Shown: positions 11,133 to 23,300 of the stretch, piece by piece
How the letters are laid out: each line of letters begins with the position of its first letter
Numbering within the stretch: position 1 is the stretch's first letter
From: Liopterus haemorrhoidalis
Lineage: Eukaryota > Arthropoda > Insecta > Coleoptera > Dytiscidae
Length of the DNA: 64,000 bases
Reading direction: 5' to 3'
Assembly: GCA_963971575.1 (NCBI GenBank)
Contig: OZ020616.1
Coordinates: forward strand, 56,589,201-56,653,200
Notes under the pieces: model-generated
Databases searched by the model: none
The model's input: the letters and a program-made list of their open reading frames with translations, nothing else
Told to the model about the DNA's origin: nothing
Program-made: the position numbers and the translations under genes

Positions 11133-12707
11133 TTACCGACCGCCAACATATATAAGAGAGGTATTGTGATCATACCAATTTTGACATTTCGAGATTTCGA
11201 TGGGTCTCCACGAATTGAGGTCCCTATATAACGTTTTGACTATTTTTAGCATGATGTCTGTCGGTCTGACAGTCCGTCCGTCCGTCTGTCTGTCTGTCTG
11301 TCCGTCCGTCCGTCTGTGTACACGTGCAGAGCAAATTCGGCTAAAAGGATTTTTATGAAACTTCATATTTAAGCTTTTGAGATCAATGGCACGAGTTGAT
11401 CAACTTTTGGTAAAAATCGGTTGACTAGAAATGGGAGTTTACTCGTGTCGATTTTAAGATTTTTGCAAATATTTCATAACAAAAAAATATTTCGAAACAA
11501 TTATTTAACAAAAGTTGCTATAAAAGCAATAACTAACAACTTATTTCAGACATTTTTTGATGAAACGAAAAAATATAATATAACATTTATTTAACTTTTT
11601 GTAATAGGGCCCCCGTTAGGCTTTTTTTGTATAGATATATAAACTTTGTCTCTCATATAAGGAGCAGAAACTAATTCTACCTCCATGTATAAAATTTTAT
11701 CAAAATTGGCCCACAAACATTAAAAATATTGTAATTTAAAAAAAATTGGACCCCCATTTAGGCCTTTTTTGTACAGATACATGAATTTTGAACACCTACA
11801 TACCAGGAGACACTAATTCTAATATTCTGTGTCAAATCCCATCGAAATCGGTCCATAAATAAGCGAGTTATGGCCGTGCTCTATTTTTGGTCAAAACTGG
11901 AGCAATTTTTTTTACCAACTTGCGAATTTGATGTTTTTGACTATACAGTCAAAAGCCTCATGCACTCCTAATTCTAAAACTGTAAGTATTTTTAAAATCC
12001 GTTCATAAATAAGCGAGCTACAGTCATTTGAACTAGTTTCCATTAATCCGCTCTAATTATTTGGTCTAATTCAGTAATTAGTTCAGATATTTGGTTTAGT
12101 TTAGGTGTATTCCCGGGTTAGCAGCACTTGCCATACATTTCTGAATCAAATCAAAATATAAATATACGTCATTAGGATTACAATGTAATTTACTGGAAAA
12201 ACGTATGTTTTAATTGTAATGTATGCAGATAAAATTTGATCAAGGACTTTTTAATTAGGCCTTTTGATTGGCCCTAGGTACGTGTCGCCAACTGACGGTA
12301 AGAATCCGAAGATGGCTACCTATTTTTGTCTAATGATGACATTTGATATTTTTTAAGGAAATTAAATTGAAAATTTGTGCTGAAAAGTTGTAAAAAGGTA
12401 AGAAATATTTTAAAATTTAATTATAATTTATTATTTATATTTCACAAAAATTATTTAACAAAAGTTGCTATAAAAGCAATAGCTAATAGCTTTTATTTGA
12501 GACATTTTTTGATAAAACGAAAAAAAATTGAAAAAAGTATTTATTTTTCATACTTATATGTAACTTTTCCATGGTCATGATAAATAATATCTCTGTTAGA
12601 AAATATTAGGCCAAATTATTTCTACTCTGCTGCTAGAATGCATTTTCTACAAGTACTTTGTGATGGCGGTCGGTCCTGTGGTGGCAACAGCTGATTTTTT
12701 TTATATT
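11133..12707. mobile_element. Unclassified 1.6-kb repeat (family A)
   Basis: It runs from TACCGACCGCCAACATATAT to TGGCGGTCGGTCCTGTGGTG and on to CAACAGCTGATTTT. The inner ends CCGACCGCCA and TGGCGGTCGG are complementary. Near the left end lies a TCTG/TCCG microsatellite (11267-11315). The block ACAAAAGTTGCTATAAAAGC occurs twice inside (about 11508 and 12458). Other copies are reversed at about 56808-58190 and 63838-64000, with a left-end fragment at 59775-59885. No coding sequence is present. Confidence 0.65.
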
Positions 12708-12880
12708 GGTTTTAGCCCATTTTTGAAAAAAATGGGCATATTATAAAAAAAAAAAATTATAAAGGAAGAATCATCTACTAAAAAAAAAGACAACTGAATG
12801 TGCATTAATAATTTATTTATTAAATTGAAAAAACAACTACGTTAAATAATAATTTATACAGATTACATATTACCTACAAG

Positions 12881-13100
12881 CTACAAGTTAATTTTTCGAG
12901 CTTTTAAGTCAGCGAAATTTTTGACTATTTCGGTGATATCTAATTTCGATGCGATATCATTTTCGGTAGATAATATCGCCAGGTTATTTAATCTCTCATT
13001 GCTCATTGTAGAGCGTAAATAGTTTTTTATCAATTTTAACTTACTAAAACTTCTCTCACCACTAGCAACAGTAACATTATTCTTAACGAAATCCAAATAC
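12881..13100 (-). pseudogene. hAT transposase C-terminal dimerisation fragment
   Basis: The translation contains ASGERSFSKLKLIKNYLRST then MSNERLNNLAILS. This is the characteristic hAT C-terminal (dimerisation) region seen in ZMYM1-like hAT transposases. It was continuous with the fragment at 14408-14700 before the DD41D element inserted: the upstream part ends with NVLPN, and this part resumes with YLDFVKNN. Confidence 0.75.
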
Positions 13101-14406
13101 AAGGTGTCTCAAAAGAAATTTTATATTTAGTGGATCGATTAAAAAAAAAGTAAGCCGTATATAGAAAAAATGTTTATTAATTATTAAAATACACTTTTTG
13201 GGGATTTATTTCTTAAAAATAATATCGTCTAAATGTAGACCCTCGCGTTCTCGGCACTCGTTTAATCGAACAGTAAAATTACTTATGACGTCTCGGCAGG
13301 TGGACTCAGGGATGGCTGCCATTTCGTGACGGATATTTTCTTTCAAATGCGCCAGTGAAGTCGGTTTATTGGCGTAAACTTTAGATTTAAGATAACCCCA
13401 TAGGAAAAAGTCCATAGGGGTTAAATCTGGACTGCGTGGAGGCCAATTTATGTCACCTCTCCGGGAGATCAATTTGCCTGAGAAAATTTCACGAACACGT
13501 GGCAGAGACATATTGGACGTGTGTGAAGTTGCTCCGTCCTGTTGGAACCATGTTCTTTGGTTATAGCCAGGAAAGTTTTGCAGTTCAGGTACCAAGAAGT
13601 TGTCTAACATCTCCACATAACGCTCTGAATTCACTGTAACTGCACGCCCCCTTTCGTCTTCAAAAAAGTAAGGCCGATAATTCCTCGCGCCGACATCGCA
13701 GCCCATACGGTCACTTTAGGCAAATGTAGGGGTTTCTGATGTTTGCGTTTCGGATTCGTTGCACTCCAGTAGCGGCAGTTCTGCTTATTTACGTGGCCAT
13801 TAAGATGAAAATGAGCTTCATCCGAAAACAAAATGTTGGTAAACGTTGAAAATCGCTCAATCACCTGATTTACGAAATTAAGCCTCTGACTGGCATCTTG
13901 GAGCTTTAATTCTTGCACCAATTGAATTTTGTAGGGGTGCAGCTTTAGGTCTTTGTGCATAATGTAATGTAATGATGATCTATGCACATTTAAAGCACTT
14001 GCGCGCTTCCGAATTGAAAGGTTCGGGTCGTCACGAACAGACTGATTAACATTCTCCACGTTTTCTACCGTTCTTGATGACCTAGGTCGCCCGGATTTTG
14101 ATTTATCCAGCGTTGTACCAGTCTCTTCAAACTTTTTAACCCAATGTCGAATAGAGGAATGCTTGGCGCATCATTTAAGTGGCGAAAACCTCGAATACTG
14201 CAGAATTTTCTACGCGCTACAGTCGCCGAATCACCGTTTTTGTAAAACTCTCGCACGCATAACGCGCGGTCTGCTCCCGAGAAACGCTCCATAGCGACTG
14301 AATTCCCAAGAGCCAGGCTACCGATTGACATAACCCCCGCGCCCCTCGGTTACGTTGCGTTCACGCAGTAAGCTAAATAAATATAAAATTTCTTTTGAGA
14401 CACCTT
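13101..14406 (-). mobile_element. DD41D Tc1/mariner-type transposon inserted in the hAT
   Basis: The inverted ends are AAGGTGTCTCAAAAGAAATT then TTATATTTA (13101) and the complement at 14379-14406. It splits the hAT coding fragment. It contains one frameshifted transposase reading toward the left. The spacing of catalytic residues recalls the rosa group of the IS630-Tc1-mariner superfamily. Confidence 0.75.
13206..14331 (-). pseudogene. Frameshifted DD41D transposase
   Basis: Three overlapping frames together give a near-complete transposase: an N-terminal helix-turn-helix start (MERFSGADRALCVREFYKNG), LFSDEAHFHLNGHVNKQNC with the first catalytic Asp, WFQQDGATSHT with the second, and SPDLTPMDFFLWGYLK with the third. 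I count 41 residues between the second and third Asp. Two frame breaks, near 14060 and 13650-13700, inactivate it. Confidence 0.8.
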
Positions 14407-14407
14407 T

Positions 14408-14700
14408 ATTAGGGAGCACATTTTGTAATTTATTGGATTTTGTAAAATTTAGAACATTTAAAGGTTCATAAATGTCTTTAGGCAAAAGAGCTGATGCAGA
14501 TTTCAATTCATCAAATAATTCTGCTCCATTCACGTCACAATCGCTGTCTATTTTTAATTTCAGATGCAGATCTTTGCATAAATTAATCAAATCATCATCG
14601 AGTGGTAATTTATTGAAATTATTCAAAAAACCCCATGTTTGCGCGCTAAATGCTAATGTTTGCAAAAATAAATGTTTCGCGGCGCCCCGGGCTAGCGCCC
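14408..14700 (-). pseudogene. hAT transposase fragment (upstream part)
   Basis: The translation contains LCKDLHLKLKIDSDCDVNG, ELFDELKSASALLP and PLNVLNF, typical of the region before the C-terminal domain in ZMYM1-like hAT transposases. Its right side passes into hAT terminal sequence rich in CGCCCCGGG, so the N-terminal two thirds of the protein are absent. Confidence 0.65.
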
Positions 14701-14876
14701 GTTCCTCGTGCCGGCTTTGCTCCAAATATTCGCTACATTTTTATTAACAGAATTTTTTATTAACGAATTTCATTAACCCAATAACTCCGATGCTAAATAG
14801 AGTGCTCTATAAAAACTACAATCATCATTCATGTAAGTATATACTTTATTTCTTAAAAAAAAATCTTACATGTATA

Positions 14877-15003
14877 TCACATCCTTTGTCTTGTACATTT
14901 GTATTTTGATTTGGCATCTTGAACTCTTTCTAAATATGTGAATAGTACTTCTATTTTTTGAGCCAATTGATGCAGTTCTTGTTTTTGCCTAAAATGTTCA
15001 AAT
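14877..15003 (-). CDS. Polycystin exon 14: C-terminal helix and stop
   Basis: It encodes FEHFRQKQELHQLAQKIEVL, then FTYLERVQDAKSKYKC and a TGA at 14877-14879. The hydrophobic spacing (L-A-I-L-Y-L) suggests an amphipathic or coiled-coil helix, a feature of PKD2 tails used in oligomerisation. The hAT element ends only 157 bp downstream. Confidence 0.75.
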
Positions 15004-18000
15004 CTGAAATTAGCAGTCGTTCTAATAATTTATTTGTAGAATTTTAAAATTTCTTTGATATATCTTATAGAAAATTAAAAGTAAAATTACTGTTTTAAAT
15101 AAAATAATATTTCTACTCACAAACGATATTCTTCTAATGACATATTTACAATATTTGGTCTTTTATTTCGTATATAATCTGCTGCTTCTAAAAAATAAAA
15201 TTATTGTTTAAAGCTGCGTTCAGAGCTCTTAAATTAGTAGACTATAGCTTGTGTACTGTAGATTACCACTACAAGTTTGTCATATGGTAAGGGGCTCAGG
15301 AGCTTGAGAATTTTCCCTTTTTCCCCGAAAATAATATTTACCATGCATTTCATATTTGTTCATCAATACTTCTGCTATAAATTTTTTAGCCCTAGCTTCG
15401 GAAATATCCACAATTGGATCAATGGCATTTTGCTTATAAACCAAATCAATATCTTCGTCTGAGTAACCACATCTAAAAAATATATTTATAATCAAAAAGA
15501 CTTTATTTCTCTATCACCCAATATTTAAAATTCTGTTAATAATGTCAGTCATTGGGTGGGTTTAGCAAACGAAACTATTGAGTATGTTGACAATGGACAT
15601 GTTTAATGAAAGGAACTGCTGATAATCCACACTCAATCTGTTTACTTTGCGATTAAAGTCAACTCTTGCCAATTCGCTAAACGAACAGCAAACAAAATAC
15701 TGCGATCTGTAAAGCCTGGAACAGAATGCAAAGCGCGCTACGCCGTCAGCGCGCCGTCATTTGCGACGGCGTTGCGTTAGCGCCGTTGAGAACGGCGTTG
15801 AATTTTCGCCTGCACACAATGCAATAATTTTTAACGCCGTCAAAGTAACAAGTGACAACTTATATCTGTGTTTAAAGGTGCGCTTTCTTTTATTAAAATT
15901 ATAATGGATGATTAAGACTTGTGTGTGATGTTATTTATGTTGTATGCAAGTTATTTATACATACAAACACTTTACCATTCAGTAAAAACTGAGGTTAGGT
16001 GTTTTACGTCAACGTTCAACGGCGTCAAAAGTTGGAAGTTGACGAATATTCAGTATCAACGGCGTTGGAACGCCGGTAGGACGTTACTCATTCTGTGCAC
16101 TTGCGTACGACAGCTTGATTTTAACTTTCCTCTGACCGATAGCGCCGTCAACGCGCCGAAGAACTCGTTGCATTCTGTTCCCCACTTAAGTTATACTCAA
16201 CAGTTGCGATAGCTAAACGATCACTTTCTATAAATTGGTCTTTAATTTGGATTATTCTTGTAACCTTTTCACATACTTCCTCAAAACACCTCTTAAATTA
16301 TTATTTTCTTTTTGCAAATTTTCATCTTCTTTACATAAATTTTTACAACATTTCTTACAACACGTACAAGGTGTGCAACATTTTTTACAACATTTACATG
16401 ATTTTGTGCAACAATTTTTCATTCTCCTCTTCAGTCTGGTACAGTCTGAAGGAATTTTAGTTCTGGCAGCAGCAAGCATTATGAAAGAAGAATTTATAAT
16501 CGCAAACAGCATATTCTGTTAATTAGAGTAGTAATATTATTGTTAATTTAAAAAGATATATAAATATCTGAGCGAGTCAAAGCTAGAGTGGTGTAAGTCA
16601 AATTTTATTAATTTCAAGAAAACTGTAATTATGTGCCTTTAACGCCCGTAACCGCGGAGGGGTACGCCATAAAGGGTCAATCTAACCTCGTGCTACATGT
16701 AGTCAGTTTTTTTTTTTTTTTTTTAATGAGTCTTATTCCAATCTGGCTTTAACCTGCTCTTATAATAGTGTCCTTACAAGAGTGATGAAGTAGACAATAA
16801 TCATAAAACTTATAAAATATATTGCTGCTATTGTTTCATTATTTGTTTTAATTTGCTTGTGGTCAAAATATCCCTGTAGAGATTGTGTTAGGGTAAATAA
16901 CGAGTCGCCCATTGATTTATATCCATATGCCTAAACAAAATAAAAATTACATTCATGTAAGAAAGTAGAAAGCAAAAAGGTTTAGAGGTATAGAAATTTA
17001 AAATGCACAACACATAAAAATCGTGGTAATGGCCATGGTATTGGCTTTATTGACCACTTTTTGGAGCAGTTGGGGCTGTATATCGGCATTAACGCGGCGA
17101 ATTTTGGCTTCCAAGTCGTCCATCGTTTCTGGTTTATAGACGTAGATAAGCGACTTCACAAATCCCCGCAGAAAATAATCCAAAGGTGTTAAATCGCATG
17201 ATTTTGGGGGCCAATTCACAGGTCCATTAGGCGAAATTATGCGCTCATCGAATGTTTCTTTCAATAAATCGACTGAGGCGTACGCTGTGTGGCATGTTGC
17301 GCCGTCTTGTTGAAACCACAGCTCTTCCACATGAATGCCATTCAATTGGGGAAGGAAAAAGGCGGTAATCATGGCTCTATAGCGGTCTCCATTGACTGTA
17401 ACATTCTGGCCGGCATCATTTTTTGAAGAAATAAAGACCAATGATTCCACCAGCTTATAAAGCACACCAAACAGTGACTTTGTGGATGTAACAGCGTCTC
17501 AATAATGGCTTGTGGATTTTCTTCACTTCAAATGCGGCAATTTTGCTTGTTGATGTAGCCATTCAATTAAAAATGAGCCTCATCACTGAATAAAATTTTG
17601 TGAAAATGAGGATCAAGGGAAATCTCGTTTTCGGCCCATTCACCGAACATACCATGCACACAATGGTCATGTGGCTTCAACTCTTGCACGAGCTGGATCT
17701 TGTAAGTTTGTAAACCAAGATCTTTCCACAAAATCTTCCATAAAGTGGATGGACACAGCTCCAATTGTGCACGATGGCGAATCGAATTCAGGTCTTTCTT
17801 AATACTACGCTCCACAGCAGCAACAGCTTCTTTGGTGCGCACTGTACGACGTCTCTGCGGATGCGTATTATCAATTAGAGTATGCGTGGTGCGAAAACGA
17901 TCCATGATAATTGGAATTATTTGCATAAATAACGATTATATCGACCGTAAAATGGACAGTGCACGGTAAGTTTCGCGAACTGAACCACGATTTTCGAAAT

Positions 18001-20349
18001 AAATTTGCATAATTTGCAAGCGTTGTTCTGGCGTTAGTCTATTCATGGTGAAATGGCAAAACAAACTGAGCACAAATCAGCTGTCAGTTATCGAAATGGC
18101 CGTCACTGGAAACAGTGTCGCCAATTCGAAAAACAACCCTAAAAAAACACACTTTACGCACACACAAACGAACTAATTTATATATTAATATAGAATCGAA
18201 CAGTCATTGTCTGGGTATCTTTACTTGGCCAATTGTATTCTGATAAGAAACAAGTAGGTACCATAAATCATTGTAATCCTTTTAAAATAACTATTTTGTG
18301 ATGTGCGAAGTGACCGCAAATATTTGAGTGAGGAAAAGTATCAAATTTCAACACAATGTGACCAAAGATGCGTAAATAATTGTACCAGATAAGGAACTGG
18401 TTACCGAACTACCTGCTTTACAAATAGGTCTATTATAGTTTTATGATGTGCTTATTCAAAACAAATTTATAGTTAAAGTCTTATCTTTATATAAATATAA
18501 TGAATGAAAAACGATGTATAATCGAATTTTTAAAAGAAGTCTTACTTAAAACTGAATTTATATTAATGGTACTAATGAAGGTATTTTTTTAAATGAATGA
18601 CTGAAAAAAATGAAGATTTACATGGTGATTTGGTTAAAAATAGTGAACTTTTTACTTTTTTTTAATGAAAATTTTAACACTAAACTGTTAATTAAACCGA
18701 AAATGAACTTTTACACTTTAATTAGTTTAAGCGGAACAAGATTTTCAAATCTAGTAATTTTTAATGATTGAGTGAAGCTTTTGATCAATTTTGTTTAGCA
18801 AAACCCCACTTCAATGCTTACAAAGTTAGCTAAATTAAAATTGGATTTAGATCTGCTTAAACTTTTGGAATAGCGTAATACTTACATAAGACCCAAAAAG
18901 TAAGTGTCCTGCCACTGCATAAGCCACAAAAATCAAAAATAAGACTTTCAAAAGTCCACACAACTGTGACCGACACTAAAAAAAAATTTATATAACACAT
19001 GTGTCATTTTTGGTGAGTATAATTTTACTTGTATTAATGTTTTGCCAACTATACCAAGATAATAACTATACTTCATGTAAGTAAATAATTTTAACCATGA
19101 AATTAAAATCAAAAATCCCATCAAGGTGCAACGTTGCCTGGCCCAGTAACTGCAGCTTTCAAAAGAAGTGTGTTCTTCGGGATCGTCCTTCTGTTTTTCC
19201 AATTGTTTATCCAGTAGTATTTGAAAATATATTTGGAGGACAAGACATGTAATGAACAACTAAAAATTAGAACAAAAGAACAAATTAAGGTTGTGCATTG
19301 AATAAAAATACTAAAGTGGTGTTTCCCAATGTGGGTCCCACCCCCCACAAGGGGGCAATTTGATTGTTCAGGGGGGCAATTTGATTGTTCAGGGGGGCAA
19401 TTCGACCTAATTCTTGTGACCTGAACAAGTTGGAATTAGGCTTAATTTAAGGAGTAATTCAATATTTTAATATAAATAATATGTAGATATATGTTCAGTG
19501 ACGGACTTTCGCCTTAGACAAAAAAGACATTTGTCTTGGGCCCGTAATTTGCAAGGGCCCGGATTTGGGAGGTGAGGTTTTTTTTTTTTGCTCTTCACTT
19601 GGATTTGGGAGGTGAAGTCCTTTTTTTTTTGCTCTTCACTTGGATTTGGGAGGTGAAGTCCTTTTTTTTGCTCTTCACTTGGATTTGGGAGGTAAGGACC
19701 TTGTTTTTTTGCCTCTAGGTTGAGGGCCCGTAAATCATAAGTTGAGGGCCCGTAAATCATAAGTTGAGGGCCCGTAAATCAAAATTGTCTTGGGTCCGGC
19801 GAAGGCTTAATCCGCCACTGTATATGTTACATAGGGGAACATCAGAATTTTAGAATGGCTTAGGATGGTAAAAACAAGGTTGGGAAACACCGTACTAAAG
19901 AAAGGAGTACTACATGCTAGTTGGAAAGAACATAGAATAAAAAGACTAAAGCAAGGAAGTTTTACGAATTTATATTGAATAAATATTTTCTATATACTTT
20001 TGCAATTTAAGCGGCAGGTTGTTCAGGCCGGTGGTATAAAACCCTGGCGGACGAGAGTCAATGAATTCCTGGCAGGCCATTTTTACACCATTGTCGGAAT
20101 TAAACTGTTTTTCTATTAAAAAGTTGTCCAAATTGCGGAAGAAGTGGTAGTCAGTGGAGGCTAGTTCTGGTGAGTATGGAGGATGATGAAAAAGTTCCAA
20201 CTCAAATTCCTGTAGTTTTGCCACATTCATTTGTGCAGTGTGTGGTCTAGCGTTATCATGCAACAAGATAGGAGTCGATCTGTTGACCAATCTAGGCTTT
20301 TTAGGGTTTTGTAGGTATGACCAAAAAACCCTTATACCGTCATTTTGTC

Positions 20350-20397
<48 letters not shown>

Positions 20398-23300
20398 GCC
20401 TGCCTGTTCGGTAAAAATTGTAGCCAAACGGCTAAACCTAGAGAGTTGAAATTTGGCATGCTTATACAACTCTTTGACCCGCACATAGGAAAAATACTAA
20501 AACATCTAAAAAACATACCCCCCTAAAAATATAAACAAATATGTGCTCATCGAAAACAATATTTTTTTTAAATTTTGAGTAGGGTATCAAATGAAAGCCC
20601 TTAGTACGTGGATTAACGATAAAATTTTTATTTTTGCAAAATAAATTATTTTGATGAGTTTTTGCCAAAATTGTGTAAAAAAATTTTTGTCCCACACCCT
20701 GTAGCCCAGATGGTTTAAACTAAAAATCTAAAAAATTTCTAAGTAATGTATATTGGTGTGAACCGAAATAGTACAACAGGAATTTTTGATCAGATTATGT
20801 TTTCGGAAAATAACGCATTTTTTATGGTTTTTGGTTCACAAAGTACAAAAGTTATACCAATGTAAGACACTCACATTCAAGGCGTGCGATAGCGTAATGG
20901 GTTAGAGCACTGGTGTCGTAAGCTAAAATGCACTGGAAACGAAGGGTTTCGAGTTCGAGTACGGAGTGAATTTTATTTTTTCTGTTTCTTTTTTTGCATT
21001 TTTATTATGTTGAAATTATTTTGTCAAAATTCCAGTTATATTTTGACAAATGTTGTATTTAATTTTTAAGAGCGTAAATTTAATAACCAGTCTTATTATA
21101 TGATTAACAGACGATAAATTATTTTAAAAATATCGTTCATTTTGCCGTGATTACTACAAAGTAAAATTTGTCCTACACACTCAGCATACCGCCTTCACTT
21201 ATTATATACCTGCGAAATCCTGAAATGTGTGAATATTCACACTTCACATCAATTTTTTTCTTTAAGTTTTTGCATCATTTCGTTCAGTTGGTTGCAGTAT
21301 ATTTCTGCTGTGATCGATGAGCCAATTTTTGTTTTGTTTGTTTTTTAAGTTATCTGTACGAAATTTGGCGAACCAATTTGATATTGTCTGCTGCATAGTA
21401 ACACTAGAGCCAAATACACTATTAATGTTTCGTGCGGTCTGAGATACCGTAGTTCCACGTAAGAACTCATACTTCATAATAGTGCGAATTTCCGACAGTT
21501 CCATTTTCAACAAAATTAATTTTTAAAAAAAGTTTTTGATATTTTTTAGAACTTACATTCTATAAACAGGCGAGATGTGTACCTATTCAACAAAAAAAAA
21601 AAAAAAAAACGGAACGGTAAAATATTAAGCCAATGTCAAATAATAAGCTGTTAAAGTTGGCAATATTATTAACTACAAATTTCATCCTTGACGACCTGAT
21701 ATAATAGTGTTTTATTGTTTTTATCTCCTATCTTTAACTTCTTTTGAAAATATCATGAATGATATTTTTTCTTTTTGTACCGATATCATTTTAATAAATG
21801 GCTAATAATAATTTTAATAAATACCCTACGCCATTGTATAACCGGAAACTAATGTCCGCCATTTTGTAATACCATCTTGGTCTTTCCAAATAGCATATAA
21901 TACTCCTTCCTTTAGAATTTTTATGTTTTTGATATACTTACAGATATAATAAGCCAATTAATATAACTTATCATGGTACAAAAGTATCCTAACTTAAAAA
22001 CTGCCATTTTTAAAAATTCTTGTATGATGTAATAAACAATAAAGCATGCTAAAATCAATGCAAGTCCAATAATCACAAAATCATACACAGTTCTAATGTA
22101 TGTAACTTTAAAAACATAAATATCCTCTTCTGTAAACAATAAACTGTTTATTTTTGATTTTTTTGGTTTAACCTCAAATGTATTAAAATCATTAGTAGAT
22201 CGTTGCGAAGGAATAATATCTTCAGGATACACAATATGAAAAGAAGCATCTGTTTTTGAGTTTGTATCACACGTAATATTTAATTTACCAACTTTAAAAG
22301 TAGAAAAACTTAAATATTTTAGTTCTGGTGAATTAAATTCTAGAGTTGTTATTCTAGAGCAAAATATACGAAAATCAGGGTAATCTATTGGGTAATCTAA
22401 TTCACAAGATTTCTTAACCTCACTTTTACCATTTAGATGTTTTATGTATTTACATTCACAATTTTTAAGTTCTTTTTCATAAATTACAAATGCATCTTCT
22501 GTCATTGTACCATTTTTACCTAATATAACTAATCCTTTTCCAATGTCCTCTATTTGGATACGTAAATTTGTGAAATTATCACCATATAAAAGTAACTGCG
22601 CAAAAACGTTCGAGTCAGTATGGAGTTTAACTGTTTCCATCAAATTATTACATTTTAAATTATGGTATTCATTTTTTTTTGCATAATTTTTAATCTGGCT
22701 TAAATAAGTTACAGAAACATTAATATTTGCATCTGTATTATTTTGATTTGTATTTATTGTAAATGTGCCTTTGTTTGTTGAGTTAAATTGTAATTCAGAA
22801 ACTTCAGTTGCAGAAAATATAAGGTCTACATCATAACAATTGATTGTAAAATAGTCTATTTCAATATCTGGGTCTAGTTCTTTACAATCTGTTAAATTAG
22901 AACTTGAAATTAAACATGAACATTGTTCTATTGGTATTGCCATTAAATTGAAATCATTTTTTAAGTTTTTTCCTTCCATTATAAATGACAGTTCTTTTCC
23001 TAAGATGATTAAAGATTTTAGATTGGTAGCAGTGAATTTTATTGCTGTTAAATTGTAAATTGATTTTATTAGTTTTATAAATTCGGAAGCGTTTAGGGAA
23101 TTTTTGTCTTTTTGTAGTGTTAGTAAATTTTCTATTTCTTCTGTTTCTGGTGCCTTTTCTTGTTTAGTTACTTTATTTATAATATCATCTATCACACGTG
23201 GTGTTAAACCCATTTTATTTAATTTTTCTCTATATTCTTTTAATGCAGCCTTTCTTTCATCTCCTGACAATTTTGATATGTATTCTGAGAATGTGGCAAT

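Larger units (their letters stand above)
11043..14719 (-). mobile_element. hAT transposon with two nested insertions
   Basis: The left end is CAGGGCCGGCCCG and the right end, in complement, is CAAAGCCGGCACG. Both are flanked by CTCCAAAT (11035-11042 and 14720-14727), a perfect 8-bp hAT target duplication. The interior retains two transposase fragments on minus. It has been entered by a 1.6-kb repeat (11133-12707) and by a DD41D transposon (13101-14406). Most of the transposase CDS is missing, so it was already internally deleted or has decayed. Confidence 0.85.
20303..21255 (+). mobile_element. AGGGTTTTGTAGGTA element, copy 2, inside the mariner
   Basis: It is almost collinear with the copy at 8419. 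It starts AGGGTTTTGTAGGTATGACC, has a longer TCTG tract, and ends TACCTGCGAAATCCT followed by AATATTCACACTTCACATCA. The mariner sequence resumes at 21256, so the insertion postdates the mariner. It carries a different tRNA-like module from copy 1 at the same place. Confidence 0.8.
19963..21710 (-). mobile_element. Mariner (DD34D) split by a later insertion
   Basis: The minus strand encodes the N-terminal part at 21262-21513 (MELSEIRTIMKYEFLRGTTV, helix-turn-helix) and the catalytic C-terminal part at 19970-20290 (LLHDNARPHTAQ, then PPYSPELASTDYHFF, 34 residues between the Asps). The 0.95-kb element at 20303-21255 separates them. The outer end near 21690 (CAAATTTCATCCTTGACGAC) is the mariner terminus, also seen reversed at 63819. 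The middle of the transposase, with the first catalytic Asp, is missing. Confidence 0.8.

Noticed and set aside
15280..15495. Separate 71-residue minus gene
   Set aside because: It is polycystin exon 12 extended into both introns. Splice sites and phase give 15342-15472.
16252..16512. Small Cys-rich secreted peptide gene
   Set aside because: The hydrophobic start MLFAIINSSF is the end of polycystin S6, preceded by an acceptor and in phase with the pore exon. It is not a signal peptide.
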